DNA of 64,000 bases from NCBI GenBank assembly GCA_948146395.1, contig OX411548.1:38014912-38078911 (forward strand). Reading direction: 5' to 3'. This document shows, piece after piece, positions 1 through 11,910 of this stretch (its first letter is position 1; every line of letters starts with the position of its first letter). The notes beneath the pieces are model-generated. The model saw only the letters and a list, made by a program, of their open reading frames with translations. It made no database searches and was not told the origin of the DNA. Source of the stretch: Fragum whitleyi (taxonomy: Eukaryota > Mollusca > Bivalvia > Cardiida > Cardiidae). A program made the translations under genes and the position numbers.

Positions 1-1849
1 TCATGCATTTTGTTAGGCGGAAACAGAGTAAGAAAAACTAGCACTGTAGATCTATATCTTTTACAGTAAATAATGGCTGACGAATCATTCTCAAAAATTA
101 AGATTTTTGCAGTCATTATTTAAGAATCTAAAGATATTTATATTAGGATTCGATGGTTTCACGTCAGTCACTTAAGGAGGGCCGTTACAGTTTCGGGGGA
201 TATCTAGATATCTGCGAAACAGATGTATATTTTAGAGCATTCATATGCACAGATATAGTGAAAATATCAACATAGCTTTCCACGCGTATTTTGATAATAT
301 TTACATTTTTCTTAGGGTGGCCATGTTTGCGAAAATATCAAAGAAAACTGTTTATTACACCGGCCAATCACAATACTGGTGTGCCAAATCAACATATATT
401 TATATCCATAAATATGTAAAACATGAAAATATAATAAACTTTCAAGTAAGGGCATGAATAAGCGACCAGTGGACATTTTGCTTTAAATGCTCCTCAAAGA
501 TAAAAAAGTAAACATTTTTTGAAGGCAAATAAAAGCAAACACTTATATTAAATAAAATCGAAATATGTCAATAGAAAATTAGCCCAGCTATCGTACAACT
601 GAAATTAATAAGGAAAACTATATGTATCCAGGCACTTTTAGTCAATTTCATAAGTTTGAAATACAGTACCCCCCATAATTTACTACTCTAATTTGATTTT
701 GTCCAGACATAGTTACGTCCCCTGATTTCCCAATCAACAATAAAAACAATTTGTAATTTTGATACACTTGGTAACGCCTATGGCACTTGCAGGATTTCTG
801 TAACGGTGTTTAAACTACAATCAAGGGGGAGGGGTAGTCATTTCAAATCATTAACAAAGTTTTGCCGAATTACCCAGTGAAAGACTGAACACCCCATTCC
901 CTCAGGATCCGCCACATGCACAGCCATTATCCTGATCAAAACATGAGCTTTTCCTCCTTAAACTCATTTTCTATATGAGGCAATTACATATAAATATAAT
1001 ATGTCATTTCAGTTGCCACGGAAGATAAGATGGTTTTTTACTCGATTGAAAAACAAAAGAAAACATGACTTTCGATTGATTTTAAAGATTTTAGAATTCT
1101 GCTATTATGTTGATGATTTTAACCTGATATATTTTACAATGGTTTGGAAACAATTTCATAAATTTTAGATTGATCCCTCTCGATTCTGTGGACTACAGAA
1201 GAGTTCTACAGTCTCAGGGCTAATAAAGGAAAAGGGTACAATCGTCGGTATCTATACCCGATCTCGAGACTTCTTGGTCAAGGGGCAGACGCAGTAACTC
1301 TCGAATACATACACTCTTCGAATAATACGAAAGCTTTTTGAAATCATTGCTTATTGAAATATTCAATGTTGGCAAAGCTTTTGATGGAATATTAATAATT
1401 GTCATCAAATTATCGTTTTAACTCTCTAACAAACACACATTAAGGGAATGATATAAAGATGGAAATTTAGAGAGAAGAAATGAATTTTTGATAAGTTGAA
1501 ATTGTCCCTTTTCTACGTTGTCTCATTTTCCGTTTTCACAACGTGTAACATACGTAATGAATGGGATCTTTACAGGCAAAAGTAACATATCATTTTGAAT
1601 ATTTCTAAAAGGAATACTGAAAAACGAACAGACAGTTAACAGTGCAGAAAAGTAAACTGAAAAGGAGAGAAAATGCATCCAAGTGGCAAAATCGTATTAT
1701 TTTGGGATATGATTTGTCACCCCATGTCAGTTTTTACCGAAGTCGTAAATAAAAAAAAAAATTTTTCTCCTTTTCAAGCAATGTTCAAATGACTACCTTT
1801 TATAAGCATCCATTATATGATAGTTTTATACTTACAACGATATAACCCG
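1..1849. other. no recognisable gene or repeat
   Basis: AT-rich sequence. The longest open frames are 60 to 70 codons, with no recognisable domain, splice context or similarity to other parts of the window. I see nothing that can be named. Confidence 0.5.
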
Positions 1850-1879
1850 AACTCAAACATTCCCATTCGGTGATGAAGA

Positions 1880-2310
1880 GAACCTGACAGCCCTGCGTTC
1901 AGGACAACAAAGCGAAGCAAACGTTTAGCTCATACACATGCTAGCAATGCAGGTTATAAATAGCAAAATGTTTGCTCCGTTTGGTCATCCTGAATGCATG
2001 GCTTGTGATAGGTCTATCAACGTCGCACGTACTTCGCTGGAATAACGAAGCACAAGTGTGAAACACTCATTAGATATACTTTACACGGTAATGCAGACTA
2101 CCATTTCTCGGATGATCGTTTGTGATTCGTTATTCTGAACGCATGTCCAGATTTCATTTTGTCCCTCGTAAAAATTGCAAAACCCTGCATTTCAGGATGC
2201 AAAAACATTTGCAAACGTTTAGAAAGTGAACCTTTCGTAGCAGTCTTATGTTTCTGAAATGTTTAGCGAACGTTTTTATTTTGTATTCAGGACAATACTG
2301 CGTGTAGGTT
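1880..2310. repeat. pair of related short foldback (MITE-like) fragments
   Basis: Two neighbouring imperfect inverted repeats share the motif GCATTCAGGA followed by AGCAAACGTTT. In the first, the arms lie at about 1890-1925 and 1966-2000 around a short spacer. In the second, the arms lie at about 2190-2222 and 2255-2295. The 46577-46610 area carries one related arm (CCTGCATTCAGGA). They read as remnants of one palindromic MITE family. No clear target duplication is visible. Confidence 0.5.
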
Positions 2311-2386
2311 GACAAAATTACGATTGGTTGAAAAATAGCCTTCCACTGTACACGTGCAACTTCATATGAAGTTGATTTTAACAAGG

Positions 2387-2408
2387 CCCCCCCCCCCCCC
2401 CCCCCCCC
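2387..2408. repeat. poly(C) tract
   Basis: A run of 22 cytosines just upstream of the foldback element. It is a simple homopolymer, and its true length may be unreliable in an assembly. Confidence 0.9.
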
Positions 2409-2464
2409 TCACATTTTTTTTTCTAGGCGAGTTGTCTCCCCAAAACTGCAACGTCTCACCTTAA

Positions 2465-3736
2465 GGTAACTGCGGACACATAGAGGGCCATTTTAGGTCC
2501 AAATTTTAAATTGTCTGCAAATCATGCCGAATGCGATAAAACTGAAATTTGAAGTACCCGCTTTCATATTTCGGTCATAAAAAAGAATTTCATAACGTAG
2601 AGTTGACGTCATGACGTCATCAAGGGGCCGACCCCTTTTTAGGGACCAAAATCAGTAATTGTTCATTTTTTTCGGAAATAATAAACCGTTTTTCATCACG
2701 AAAACGCCATTTGCCTCGTTTAAAGACGCATGATGTTATGTTTTATTGATATGAAGAGATAAGTGTAAGAATTACAATTAAGTGTAACGTTTTAAATGTT
2801 AATGCCTTTTGCGTTGCTGTTTTCGAAAACAGTCACTGGAAATATTTCCACTTTTCTCGAAAATTCGTCCGGTGACCTATGCTGAAATTTATATATGTTA
2901 CTGCCAAACCATTCCGCTGAAGAAATTTGTAATAAAAACCATGTGTCTTCGGGTTATATTTTTTGTAAAATTCGATTCCGCGAAGATTTCGCAAATCAAA
3001 GGATATTTCGACGTCGCGTCAAATGTTCACAAAAGCTGTCTTAAAATGAATAAAACTGAAAACAATTTTTGTATTTCTTAAAACCACATTCAGATTTTTT
3101 TACTTCTGAAGCCTATATTTTACAATAAAACTTAATTTGTTAGAATACGTTATTGCACTGATATTGGTTCCAAATAAGCACAGTACCGATGGCTTTGGTG
3201 CGACGTCGAATTCAACGAAAAATGTTGCAACAACTTCACAAAATCGAATTTAATACAAAATCTAACCCGGAAACATATCATTTTTATTTGATTAATGCAA
3301 AGCATATTTTTTCGCTACAAAATAACAAAAAATCAGCATAGGTCACCGAACGAAATTTTGAGAAATTTCTTCTTATTTACAAAAAATGAAATGAAAAAAG
3401 AAACGTCAAATCTTAAAATTCGCGAAATAGTTAGCGTTTCGGGCTTATTTCTCTATTTCAATGTGCACAGAAATTAAACGATTAGCTCGGGCGTTTTTGA
3501 ACTTTCAAAATGAAACTTTTTCCGGCCGATCAATTCAGAAAATATTTGCAAATAATGATTTTGGCGGGTCGAAAAGGGGTTGGCCCTTTAATGACGTCAC
3601 GACGTCAATTGAACGAGCTTCAGACCCTTTTCATTGCGTGTTCGCTAATTCCCGCACTTCAAATATAAATCTCAGAAATTATTGTGAGATTTTAAGAAAG
3701 TCGAAAATTCAACCAAGTTAACTGTCCGCAGTTACC
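2465..3736. mobile_element. 1.27-kb foldback DNA transposon, TTAA-flanked
   Basis: The ends are perfect inverted repeats, GGTAACTGCGGACA at the left and TGTCCGCAGTTACC at the right, each abutted by TTAA (2461-2464 and 3737-3740). The inverted symmetry is not limited to the tips. Matching blocks occur throughout: TGACGTCATGACGTCAT near 2605 against its complement near 3590, GGTGACCTATGCTGA near 2871 against 3333, and TTCGACGTCGCG near 3007 against 3203. The arms therefore run about 560 bp each around a spacer of about 150 bp. TTAA duplication is typical of piggyBac and Kolobok. No transposase is visible, so it is non-autonomous. The open frames inside are by-products of the palindrome. Confidence 0.85.
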
Positions 3737-3849
3737 TTAAACGAGTAGCGTTGGCGACGTCGAATGTTTTCACTCACAGTTTCGAGGGCTTACGCCATTT
3801 TAACTGACATCATCATTTTTTCCAAGGTTTTCCCGTATATTTAGAAATA

Positions 3850-4345
3850 GTCTGTCTATGTACATCCGAGGTTGATCGTGAGATTGGCCGAGTGGTGTTC
3901 CGAATGGCTTGAGGTCCTCCACAGGATGATAGATACTAAATATAAAAGCTGCCTGCCTTCTGGTTTCGGAAAAGAAGATATTATAGATTGTTCGCTCTTT
4001 CACTATATGTAAAAAGATATGCGCCCGGGTGGAGCCCAAATATGACCCCAGGCTCTTGATATGAACAAACTTGGTAGAGGTCCACTAGATGATGATACAT
4101 ACTAAATATGAAAGTTGCCGGCCTACTGATTTCAGAGACGGTTTCGTAAGATTTTCCAACCACACCCCTTTTTGTTGCCATAAGAACCAGAGTTAAGGGC
4201 GGGTTTCTACCAATGAAATACTTTGGTGGAGCTTGACCTACGGAAAATCCCTGTCAAGTTTCGTCAAGCTTAGTTTGTCGGCGGACGACGGACATTTGAC
4301 GATCACAATAGCTCACCTTGAGCATTTTGTGCTCATGTTAGCTTA
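3850..4345 (-). repeat. tandem-unit AGCTC-terminated element, minus orientation
   Basis: This is the reverse complement of the family seen at 46620-47890. It shares unit text such as CTTGGTAGAGGTCCACTAGA and the GACGACGGACA tract. It ends in a hairpin at 4310-4343 (AGCTCACCTTGAGC, loop, GCTCATGTTAGCT). About two diverged units of roughly 170 bp remain. The left boundary is not clear. Confidence 0.75.
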
Positions 4346-5412
4346 AATAAGACAAATCCCTTCGTAAAGTATAAATTTGAAAGTGGTGTCCATATCGAAA
4401 GGACATGTTGTTTTGACTTCAAAAGCGCTCAATTTCACATTTTTTTAAATTAAAAGTCAGAGGTCAAACGAATTTACATATCTATTTCGTAGTGAAGCCA
4501 GAGAATACTTATTTACCTAGAATATTTATCTAAAATGGTGGCTATATATCACCCTGTGGCTAATGTCTCTATTTCAGTTCATTCAAACGATATACTTATA
4601 ACATTCTAAAGATCGAGTTTAGTCTTGCAAGGTATGATTTGTTTACAATACGCAAATGGTCTTGGTAAATGCAAAATAATGTAAGAAAGTACTAATTGCG
4701 TCTTAATTTGTGCTTCTGAAGCTTAGGATAAAACCCGCTTAAAAAGGTAGATTTTCATCGAGAATAGAACTATAAGCTAAATCTGAAATTCTAATGAAAA
4801 TCCTATGCCTTAACGAAAAAAAAAGGATTTCTTTACTTCTTAAATTATCTTTATTTTATTTATAAATATATGAACAGAAAAAAGGGAGAAATCCATTTTT
4901 CATGATATACCTTTTTGACGACATACATACGTATATCAGTGTAATTCATCATTATTGCTGAGAAAAAACTAGAACTTTCCGAAACGGACTCATACCCCCC
5001 TACCAGAGCATTGTACTTCGAGGGCTATTTCCCAGAGAATTTTTTTCATTACATAATATATTAACAACATGACAACAAAAAACGAGAAAATGTACAAGTC
5101 CAAGGGAGATTATTAGCCAACCACTATGTGCAATATTGTAGTTCAAATGCCTCAGATAATAATCAAAGCGCTGAAAGCACTGGAAGGAGACTTTCTGGTG
5201 GCCTTGTGGTGAAAATAAAACGAGATGAAAAAGAAATAATCCATATAAATATAAATTTAATGTAAAATATTTCGACCCAAGTTCGGCAAGTTTCAATGTT
5301 AATGCAAACTTTATAGGAATTGCACTGTTTTTTTCTAGCCTGTGTTTACGGTTTATGTTTACGAATGGAATATGACATTAACACCTTAAGGTTTATTTTG
5401 TTTGAGAAGTAT
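4346..5412. other. no recognisable gene or repeat
   Basis: AT-rich, with no long coding frame that has a recognisable domain. A 98-codon minus frame at 5000-5296 has no family signature and no splice context. Confidence 0.45.
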
Positions 5413-5556
5413 GTGCGACCCGTCAGGAAAAAATAGGGAGCACCCGAAAAAGAATTTGAAAAAATAGATCGGTTCCAGTACCGGTCAACCAGAGGTCGCA
5501 TTTTCAAAAATATTTTACGCAATACCCAGATCGTTCCTTTTTGAAGGGCGGGTCAC
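5413..5556. mobile_element. MITE copy, GACCCGTCACGCG-TIR family (A)
   Basis: The termini GCGACCCGTCAGG and GGGCGGGTCAC form the degenerate ends of the family best preserved at 23937-24186 and 57850-58106. It shares the internal GGTCAACCAGAGGTCGCATTT and CAATACCCAGAT stretches. It is shortened to 144 bp by loss of the CGCAGTCTGACTAGGGTCG segment. Confidence 0.75.
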
Positions 5557-8500
5557 ATAATAATATGGACATCCAACCCTCTTAAATTTGCATCAGCTGT
5601 TTACGTCACATTTAATATTAAAATGACTCTAAATTTAAAAGTAACTTAGATTGTGCTAATGACAATTCATGATATATTACTTACTTTAATGTACATATCG
5701 ACAAATAGCACAAACAACTATAATGATAAGGAACAAATGAAAATACAGCTGCGGCTTCAATGTTAATGATATTATTGAAATTCTATGTCTCAAAACGTAG
5801 GCCTACAATTCTTTATCTAAATGTAGTGTATTCGATAAAATATGAATTGCAAGACACTGTTTTTCTCGTGTTGATTCTTCTCATATTTTCCACGAAGCTT
5901 GGTTAAAAATGTCATAAATCCTCAATTGGAAAACGAACCTTTCACTCAAAGATCGAAAATCTTTCCTTATTGCGTTTAAGAAAGATATTATTAAGCGTGA
6001 TTTTTCATCTTCACTAACGAACACACCTCTAATTATACATGTAAATTTATAGACGGTGTAAGAACTAAGTGAATATAGCACGGTAATGCAAATGCGTCAT
6101 CTGCTTCTATTTGTCTTGCTTGACCGCCATATTACATTTCAAAATTAGATTGCAAATTTTTTTATACACTATCTGTTGCCTTTCATACAGCAGGCTACCA
6201 GCCTGTTGATACCCCCTCCTTCCTCGGCCGACCAGTCTATCCCCACGGGTGACCTGGGTCTTTTTCACCTGACGGTTGCTCGGGTGGGAGGAGAGGTACT
6301 TATTTACCCTCGGAGTTAAGGATCTATTTTCCGATCTGTTACCTAACATTAGAAATTGGATACGTGGACCTATAAATAGAACTTTAAGATGCTGTTCCAA
6401 AAAGCTCTCCGTGGTTTATAAAACACTCAAATATTTACGTGTAAAAATATAAAATAGTAACTTCTAAATAACCGCTAGCTATCCGGATACCCTCTCAGAG
6501 TCATCATCAAAATAGACGTGTATGCATTATTTACAAATAACTCACAGGGAGCAACAAAGAGTTGTGGACACTGTGCCCTATTTACATATGTACAGAAATA
6601 AATACTACTCAACTACTTCCCACCGGGTGTAGATTGCTGGCTGGTATGCCTGTCAGCATTTGAGAGAGAAAAAAATAAATGAATGAAACACATAGAGATT
6701 GTCAAAAAATATATGGGGTTAATAAGCATAGCGCCCGTGTTCTAAATATTTTAGAATTGAGTTGAACTGTTGATTAGAAATCCGCTATCCGCGGGACTGC
6801 TATAGGCAGGTCTAATGCCAGGGCGGATCCAAATTGGTCCCTAACAAAGTACCGGCGCGAGCTTACTGAGGGGCTACAAAATGTATTAAGATCGGCAGAA
6901 GTATGCCTTAACTTAGCAGAAGTTGAGTTTCCTGAATATACGATAAGACAATTGTCAGTAGTAGACGACGTAAAGATGTAGACGACGTTAAGATACATAC
7001 GAGTAAGTCATCAAAAAAAGATATATTGTCTACCCGAAATATAAGCGCCGAACCCCTCAACGTAGATCTGATGACTTTAGTTTTAGCTTTCTATCAGTTA
7101 ATTTCAAGAAAACACCGAACATTGAGTCAATAATCGATTTTTTATGTTTGTGATTAAAATGTCCTTACCCCCTTTATGTATAGCTTCATCCGAGTTGAGA
7201 CATTCTAGCTATAACTCGAAAAACCGCGAAATTTCTGATAAGTGTACAGGATTGATCACCTAAGAGAGATTCGCCTAGAAAACATTGACATTGTGCCTCT
7301 GTTGAGCGTTTCTCCCCATAAAAACTGAAAAAGCCAGCGTCCGCCTTCCGCGTAACGCAGGTTATACGGTAACTTAAGTTATGCGGAGGAGGCTACCGGT
7401 TTTATGTATGATATATAGCAGACGACGTCGTAATTCTAATTCCTTTCGTAGTAAAAGTGTTAAAACCACAGAGAGCGCCAAAGGTTGACTTTTATGTGTA
7501 CGTGATCAGAATGTACTCGATAAAGTAATACAAGCGATTTACGACCTTCTTGTCACAAACAAAAAGCAAAATTAGTGGAAATGTTCGGGATTGTTCACCG
7601 AGGTGATCTAGATCCAAGAAGTTCTGAATTGCTGCTCTCGTAGTGCGATCTTCCAAAAATCCGAGTATGTAAATTCGGGCTACCACTTCAGCAACATAGT
7701 TTTGATCCCCTTTACACCACGGGAAAACCCTATGGGCGAATGACCGCCTTTTTTATAAAAAGCATTATTGCGCGAAACAAAAAAACGCGTGGTCTAGGAT
7801 TGGCAGCTGTTTTCGCATTTAAGAGGTGTCTTTGATTTATCTCCTAATTGTTAAGAATTCTTGAATAAAGCCATTTTCAAAATGCACAGTTGTCGAGCGG
7901 AGGTAAGTCTTGTAAAACGAAAATTGAACCCAAGCCGGTACTACTTTTTTTTAAAAGGTTACAACTGACAGGATTGTTATCACGTACTATCACTGACGTA
8001 GAAACGCCCCCCGTGTGTGTGTGGGGGGGGGGGGGGGAGTTTACAATAATATTTCGTATTCTCAATCACCATTAATTTATTTAAGATACAAACCTGCACG
8101 CTTTTTTGCGATTTTTATCATAGATTTTCCCAACTAAACCTGTAAAGACTTTTTGACAGAAAACATGCTTAAATCTAAAGTAGAAGTTGTTGGTATATCA
8201 AAAGTCATGTAGTGGATTGTAATAATTTATTTGCTAATTGAAAATGTGATATTCCTTGTTATTTGGTCAGTTTTAGAGATAATTTATAAAACATCTTACC
8301 CCACCCACCCACTTTACCATTGCAAAGTAGTAGAAAATGGTCGCTTTGGCAAAAAAGGGACATTGGTTTCAAGAAATAGGTCTGAAATGTTTTTAATAGT
8401 CCAAGGTCTTTTCAATGTCCAACTCAATGTAGATTTGAACCTTTTTTAGCCCCTCCAACCCCAACCCCCACCACCTACCCCCATGTACAAAATTTTAGGA

Positions 8501-9028
8501 ATAGTTGTAGATAAATCTAAAGCACCAGTCAGATTTAGCAAATCAAAAAAAAAAAAAAAAAAAAAAAAAGAAATCGATGCAAAATTTACATTAAGTTTTA
8601 TCTTAACCTTTAGATTTGTTCTTGGGTTGACATGTTCTTAATATATATAAAGAAATGACAAGAATAACGTATTTCATGGGTTGTCCGTCTGTTGTACATA
8701 AGAGTTTAATTGAATTTTGGAAATAAAACAATTTTCTCAGAGAAAAACTTTTATATATGGCTTAGTTGTAACTTTTCAAGAGCCATAGATTTGTATTATT
8801 GTCTCACTCTATTATGGAATTGGAGCTACACCTACTATACAAAACTCAAAGACATTCATAAATATGAAATTTGGTGGGGGGGGGGGGGGGTAACTATATG
8901 ATAAAAAAATCCAGTTTTCACCCCAAAGAGAGCCTGCAAGGGATAATACTAGTATTATGTAAAAACATGCTGCAAGAACACACTAGTTTGACCTAACGTT
9001 TAAAAACAATTTGATATGCTGAAACTTT
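5557..9028. other. unassigned AT-rich DNA with homopolymer tracts
   Basis: I see no gene or named transposable element here. It contains a G-run at about 8024-8037, a 25-nt A-run at 8545-8569 and another G-run at about 8875-8890. A locally GC-rich piece at 6210-6310 and a small imperfect hairpin around 7340-7395 were seen but cannot be assigned. Confidence 0.45.
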
Positions 9029-9605
9029 AGGCCTGAATGCGTTGGATGAGATATCTTTTTAAAAAATAATCTTAGTTCTTTTCTCAAATTTTAACCTTGA
9101 AGCTGTTTTATATTTTCAAAAGTATAAGATTCACACAAATTCAATATATTTTTTTCTTTTAAATTCAAAGCCGATAAATGATCACCTGTTTTGTTTGGAA
9201 AGGACATTACATCTCTATTAACAATTTCATAACGCTGCAAACAGAGCACATAACCATGGTTCCTTGTATTTTTATTATTGGAAATTCCTTTCCGGGCTAC
9301 ATCTTTCTAATGCTTGATATTTTTTACGAGTTTTTAGGCCTGAATGCGTTGGATGAGATATCTTTTTAAAAAATAATCTTAGTTCTTTTCTTAAATTTTA
9401 ACCTTGAAGCTGTTTTATATTTTCAAAAGTATAAGATTCACACAAATTCAATATATTTTTTTTCTTTTAAATTCAAAGCCGATAAATGATCACCTGATTT
9501 GTTTGGAAAGGACATTACATCTCTATTAACAATTTCATAACGCTGCAAACAGAGCACATAACCATGGTTCCTTGTATTTTTATTATTGGAAATTCCTTTC
9601 CGGGC
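9029..9605. repeat. 307-bp tandem duplication
   Basis: The block starting AGGCCTGAATGCGTTGG at 9029 restarts at 9336, with near identity across the whole unit (a few substitutions and one extra T). The second unit is cut at 9605-9607 by the 915-bp transposon. Its last 34 bases (CATCTTTCTAATGCTAGAT onward) continue at 10525-10556. The near identity points to a recent duplication. Confidence 0.93.
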
Positions 9606-9776
9606 TATAGTGCGAAATTATTGACATGACTTGACCTTTATGCAATGAATAAATTAACCGATGAATACATTTACCATCGAGGGTAGCCGCAAACTTTCGA
9701 AAAACATTGTAAATCCGTGTAGTGTATTGGTTTTAAAAAACGTTTATATAATGTAATAGTACCAATACCCATTGTT

Positions 9777-10165
9777 TGACTGTGTGGTCGAGAGGTCTAG
9801 TCTGATGACTACAGTTGCAGGGAACAATGGTTCGAATCTGCTTTTATCCCTAGGTTTTTCTTTTCTTTTCTTTTTTTCTTTTTTCTGTTAGCCCCCTTTG
9901 ACTGGTTATCTTGTGTTTGAATGACAATAATTGTTTTGCACAGCGCGTTTCATTTATCGCACTCTATCTCCTAAACTCAAATATGGAAAACACAAGTCGC
10001 TGCCAAATGGTCTAAACGCAAATTGGTAGATAATCGAAGACCTATGTGGGATTAGCAACTGGAGTCTCGGAAGAGTTGTCGTAGTAGTATTTGTAAGAGA
10101 AATACCAGGCATCCATTGTTAAGCGTTATATAGGCGTTAAACCGCATTCAAACAAATAAAACAAT
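9777..10165 (+). repeat. tRNA-derived SINE, nested in the 915-bp transposon
   Basis: The head at 9777-9850 carries A-box-like TGGTCGAGAGGTCTAG and B-box-like GGTTCGAATC, as in a class II tRNA. A pyrimidine-rich stretch follows. The tail at about 10020-10165 (GATAATCGAAGACCTATG, then CCAGGCATCCATTGT, then GCGTTAAACCGCATTCAAAC) matches the tail at 11745-11910. No intact tRNA cloverleaf is claimed. Confidence 0.6.
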
Positions 10166-10289
10166 AAAGAAACTAACGGGCAAAACAAATAGTTATAACT
10201 CACCGCACATCTCTTTTCGAATCAAGTGATCTTCAACACTATTCAAAAGAAAAAAAAACTATAAAATGGATTGAACACTAGAAGAAAAA

Positions 10290-10390
10290 TAAATATGCTG
10301 TCATAGTGACTCGAACCACTGTCTTTCGTCTTCTGACGCTTTTCTCTTTCCACGTGCAATGACAAGTGTCTTATCACCACAGTGTCATTT
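10290..10390 (-). repeat. tRNA-like sequence facing the SINE, minus strand
   Basis: Read on the minus strand, GACACTGTGGTGATAAGAC resembles a tRNA A-box region, and CAGTGGTTCGAGTCACTATG carries a B-box. The spacing is long, as in a class II tRNA. It is probably a SINE head or tRNA pseudogene. It lies inside the 915-bp transposon near its right end, opposite in orientation to the tRNA-like head near the left end. Confidence 0.5.
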
Positions 10391-10559
10391 AATAGGTATA
10401 TAATATGAAACTTGATTCACGAAGTTAAACGAGACCTAACGGAAATTCCATGTGACAATCAGTCAAGCATGTAATGTATGCTAATAGAGGTTACGGTCAG
10501 TCATGTCAATTTTCTCATACTATACATCTTTCTAATGCTAGATATTTTTTACGAGTATC

Positions 10560-11514
10560 TACCCGTTGGTTGGATCAATGCTTATCTTAAAAGTTAATTG
10601 ACAAAATAAGGTAAACTGTGAATGTCAAACGTTTCGGATTTTGAGATTTTCATATAAGGCGTTAAGAAAGTTTAAATTGAAAATTTTTGAACAGGTGCAT
10701 CACATCAATGACTTAGGAAACAGGTTTTGTTTGTCATTTGACGAGTTTCGAAAATATTTCTCAAAGAATAATGTATTAAATTGAAGAATTGGATAGGAAT
10801 GAATTGGAAATAAGGTGCTCCCATTGCAAATTCATTTGAAATTTTTATTTTTATTTAAAACAAAACTCAATAAGCTATTTGTGATGTGGATAAGTATTCG
10901 TCATCAATTAAAACACTTAAACGAAGAGAGTCTTTAGAGATGCTTTAATAGTAGCAAAAATATGAAATGATTCATAATCTTTTCTGAATGTTATGCCAAC
11001 CTTTCCTTTAAAAATGAATGAAGATCAAATGATAGCAAGCTTATGCTAAATTTCACCTGGTGAATGTTCACAAACAATTTATATCAAAATTATTAAAATG
11101 ACAGACTATGTAAGGCATAAATATTAATTTGGAATAAAGTTGTCTAACGAATCTCTCCTAGTACACCATACAGATCGATTACAAACGCCCCCAATATCAC
11201 GAGGCATTAGATCTGAAAATGCTTTTATTTAAAAAAAAAGTTCAAGAAACCGCAATCTTACTTTTGAATTAGTTGACTTTATCATGGGCTAGTGAAATAA
11301 ACATGATCAAGAAATAATTGTGAATTTGACCATCCCCCCTAGCAAATTTGTGTAGTATATTTCGAAAAATTTCAAGGACCCTAACCTTAACAATGCTTGA
11401 TAATCTACCAGCTTTGTTTATAAAGTTATATTAATTTTAAGTTTATATTATTTTATTTTAGTTCGATTGCGACGAAAGCTTAAGCTTATTGAACCGCTCT
11501 CGAACACTCAATCC
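10560..11514. other. no recognisable gene or repeat
   Basis: AT-rich sequence with no convincing frames, inverted repeats or copies elsewhere in the window. Confidence 0.45.
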
Positions 11515-11706
11515 TGATGTTTTCACGCCCCTAAGAGAGAGGCAGTGGTTTAAACCCACTGCTAGCAGCTACCCAATTTTACAGCTGCGTGAACTGGGGC
11601 TGGCTATTAAGTGTTTTGCCCATAAACACACCCCGGCGACAGTGGGGCTCGAACCACAGAACTCTAGGTCACGGATCGAGTGCATTTACCACTAGGCCAC
11701 CGAGGC
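11515..11706 (-). repeat. tRNA-derived SINE (V/Meta-type), minus strand
   Basis: On the minus strand the head at 11706-11644 reads GGTGGCCTAGTGGTAAATGC (A box) and GTGGTTCGAGCCCC (B box). The conserved central body follows: CGCCGGGGTGTGTTTATGGG, then AAAACACTTAATAGCC. This layout resembles the bivalve tRNA-headed SINEs with a shared central domain. Assignment to a named subfamily would need a database comparison. Confidence 0.75.
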
Positions 11707-11744
11707 AGTAAAATATTAATTCTTATATAATATTCTTGAAATAA

Positions 11745-11910
11745 CTAATGGGTTGATAATCGTAAACCTATGGGGAATAGTAGGCTGTAGGCAAGAAAGG
11801 ATTTACTGATGGTACTGGTGTGAGAATACCAGGAATCCATTGTAAAGTGCTGCTGCCGCCGCGATATAAATCAAAGATTGTTGATAACGGCGTAAATCCC
11901 CATTCAAACA
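11745..11910 (+). repeat. SINE 3' tail fragment
   Basis: It matches the tail of the nested SINE at 10020-10165: GATAATCGTAAACCTATG, then CCAGGAATCCATTGT, ending GGCGTAAATCCCCATTCAAA plus a CAAACAAA repeat. The tRNA head is missing. Confidence 0.7.

Larger units (their letters stand above)
9608..10522. mobile_element. 915-bp TIR transposon with TA target duplication
   Basis: The insertion is proved by the interrupted duplicate. The uninterrupted unit reads GGGCTACATC. Here the sequence is GGGC-TA, then the element, then TA-CATC. The element begins TAGTGCGAAATTATTGACAT and ends ATGTCAATTTTCTCATACTA, giving inverted repeats of about 28 bp with the shared core TTGACATGACT. A TA duplication is typical of the Tc1/mariner/IS630 superfamily. 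No transposase frame is present. Its interior carries tRNA-like and SINE-tail sequence. Confidence 0.88.

Noticed and set aside
2809..3721. Three plus-strand frames of 60 to 90 codons
   Set aside because: They lie in the arms of the 1.27-kb foldback element, so they are by-products of non-coding inverted sequence.
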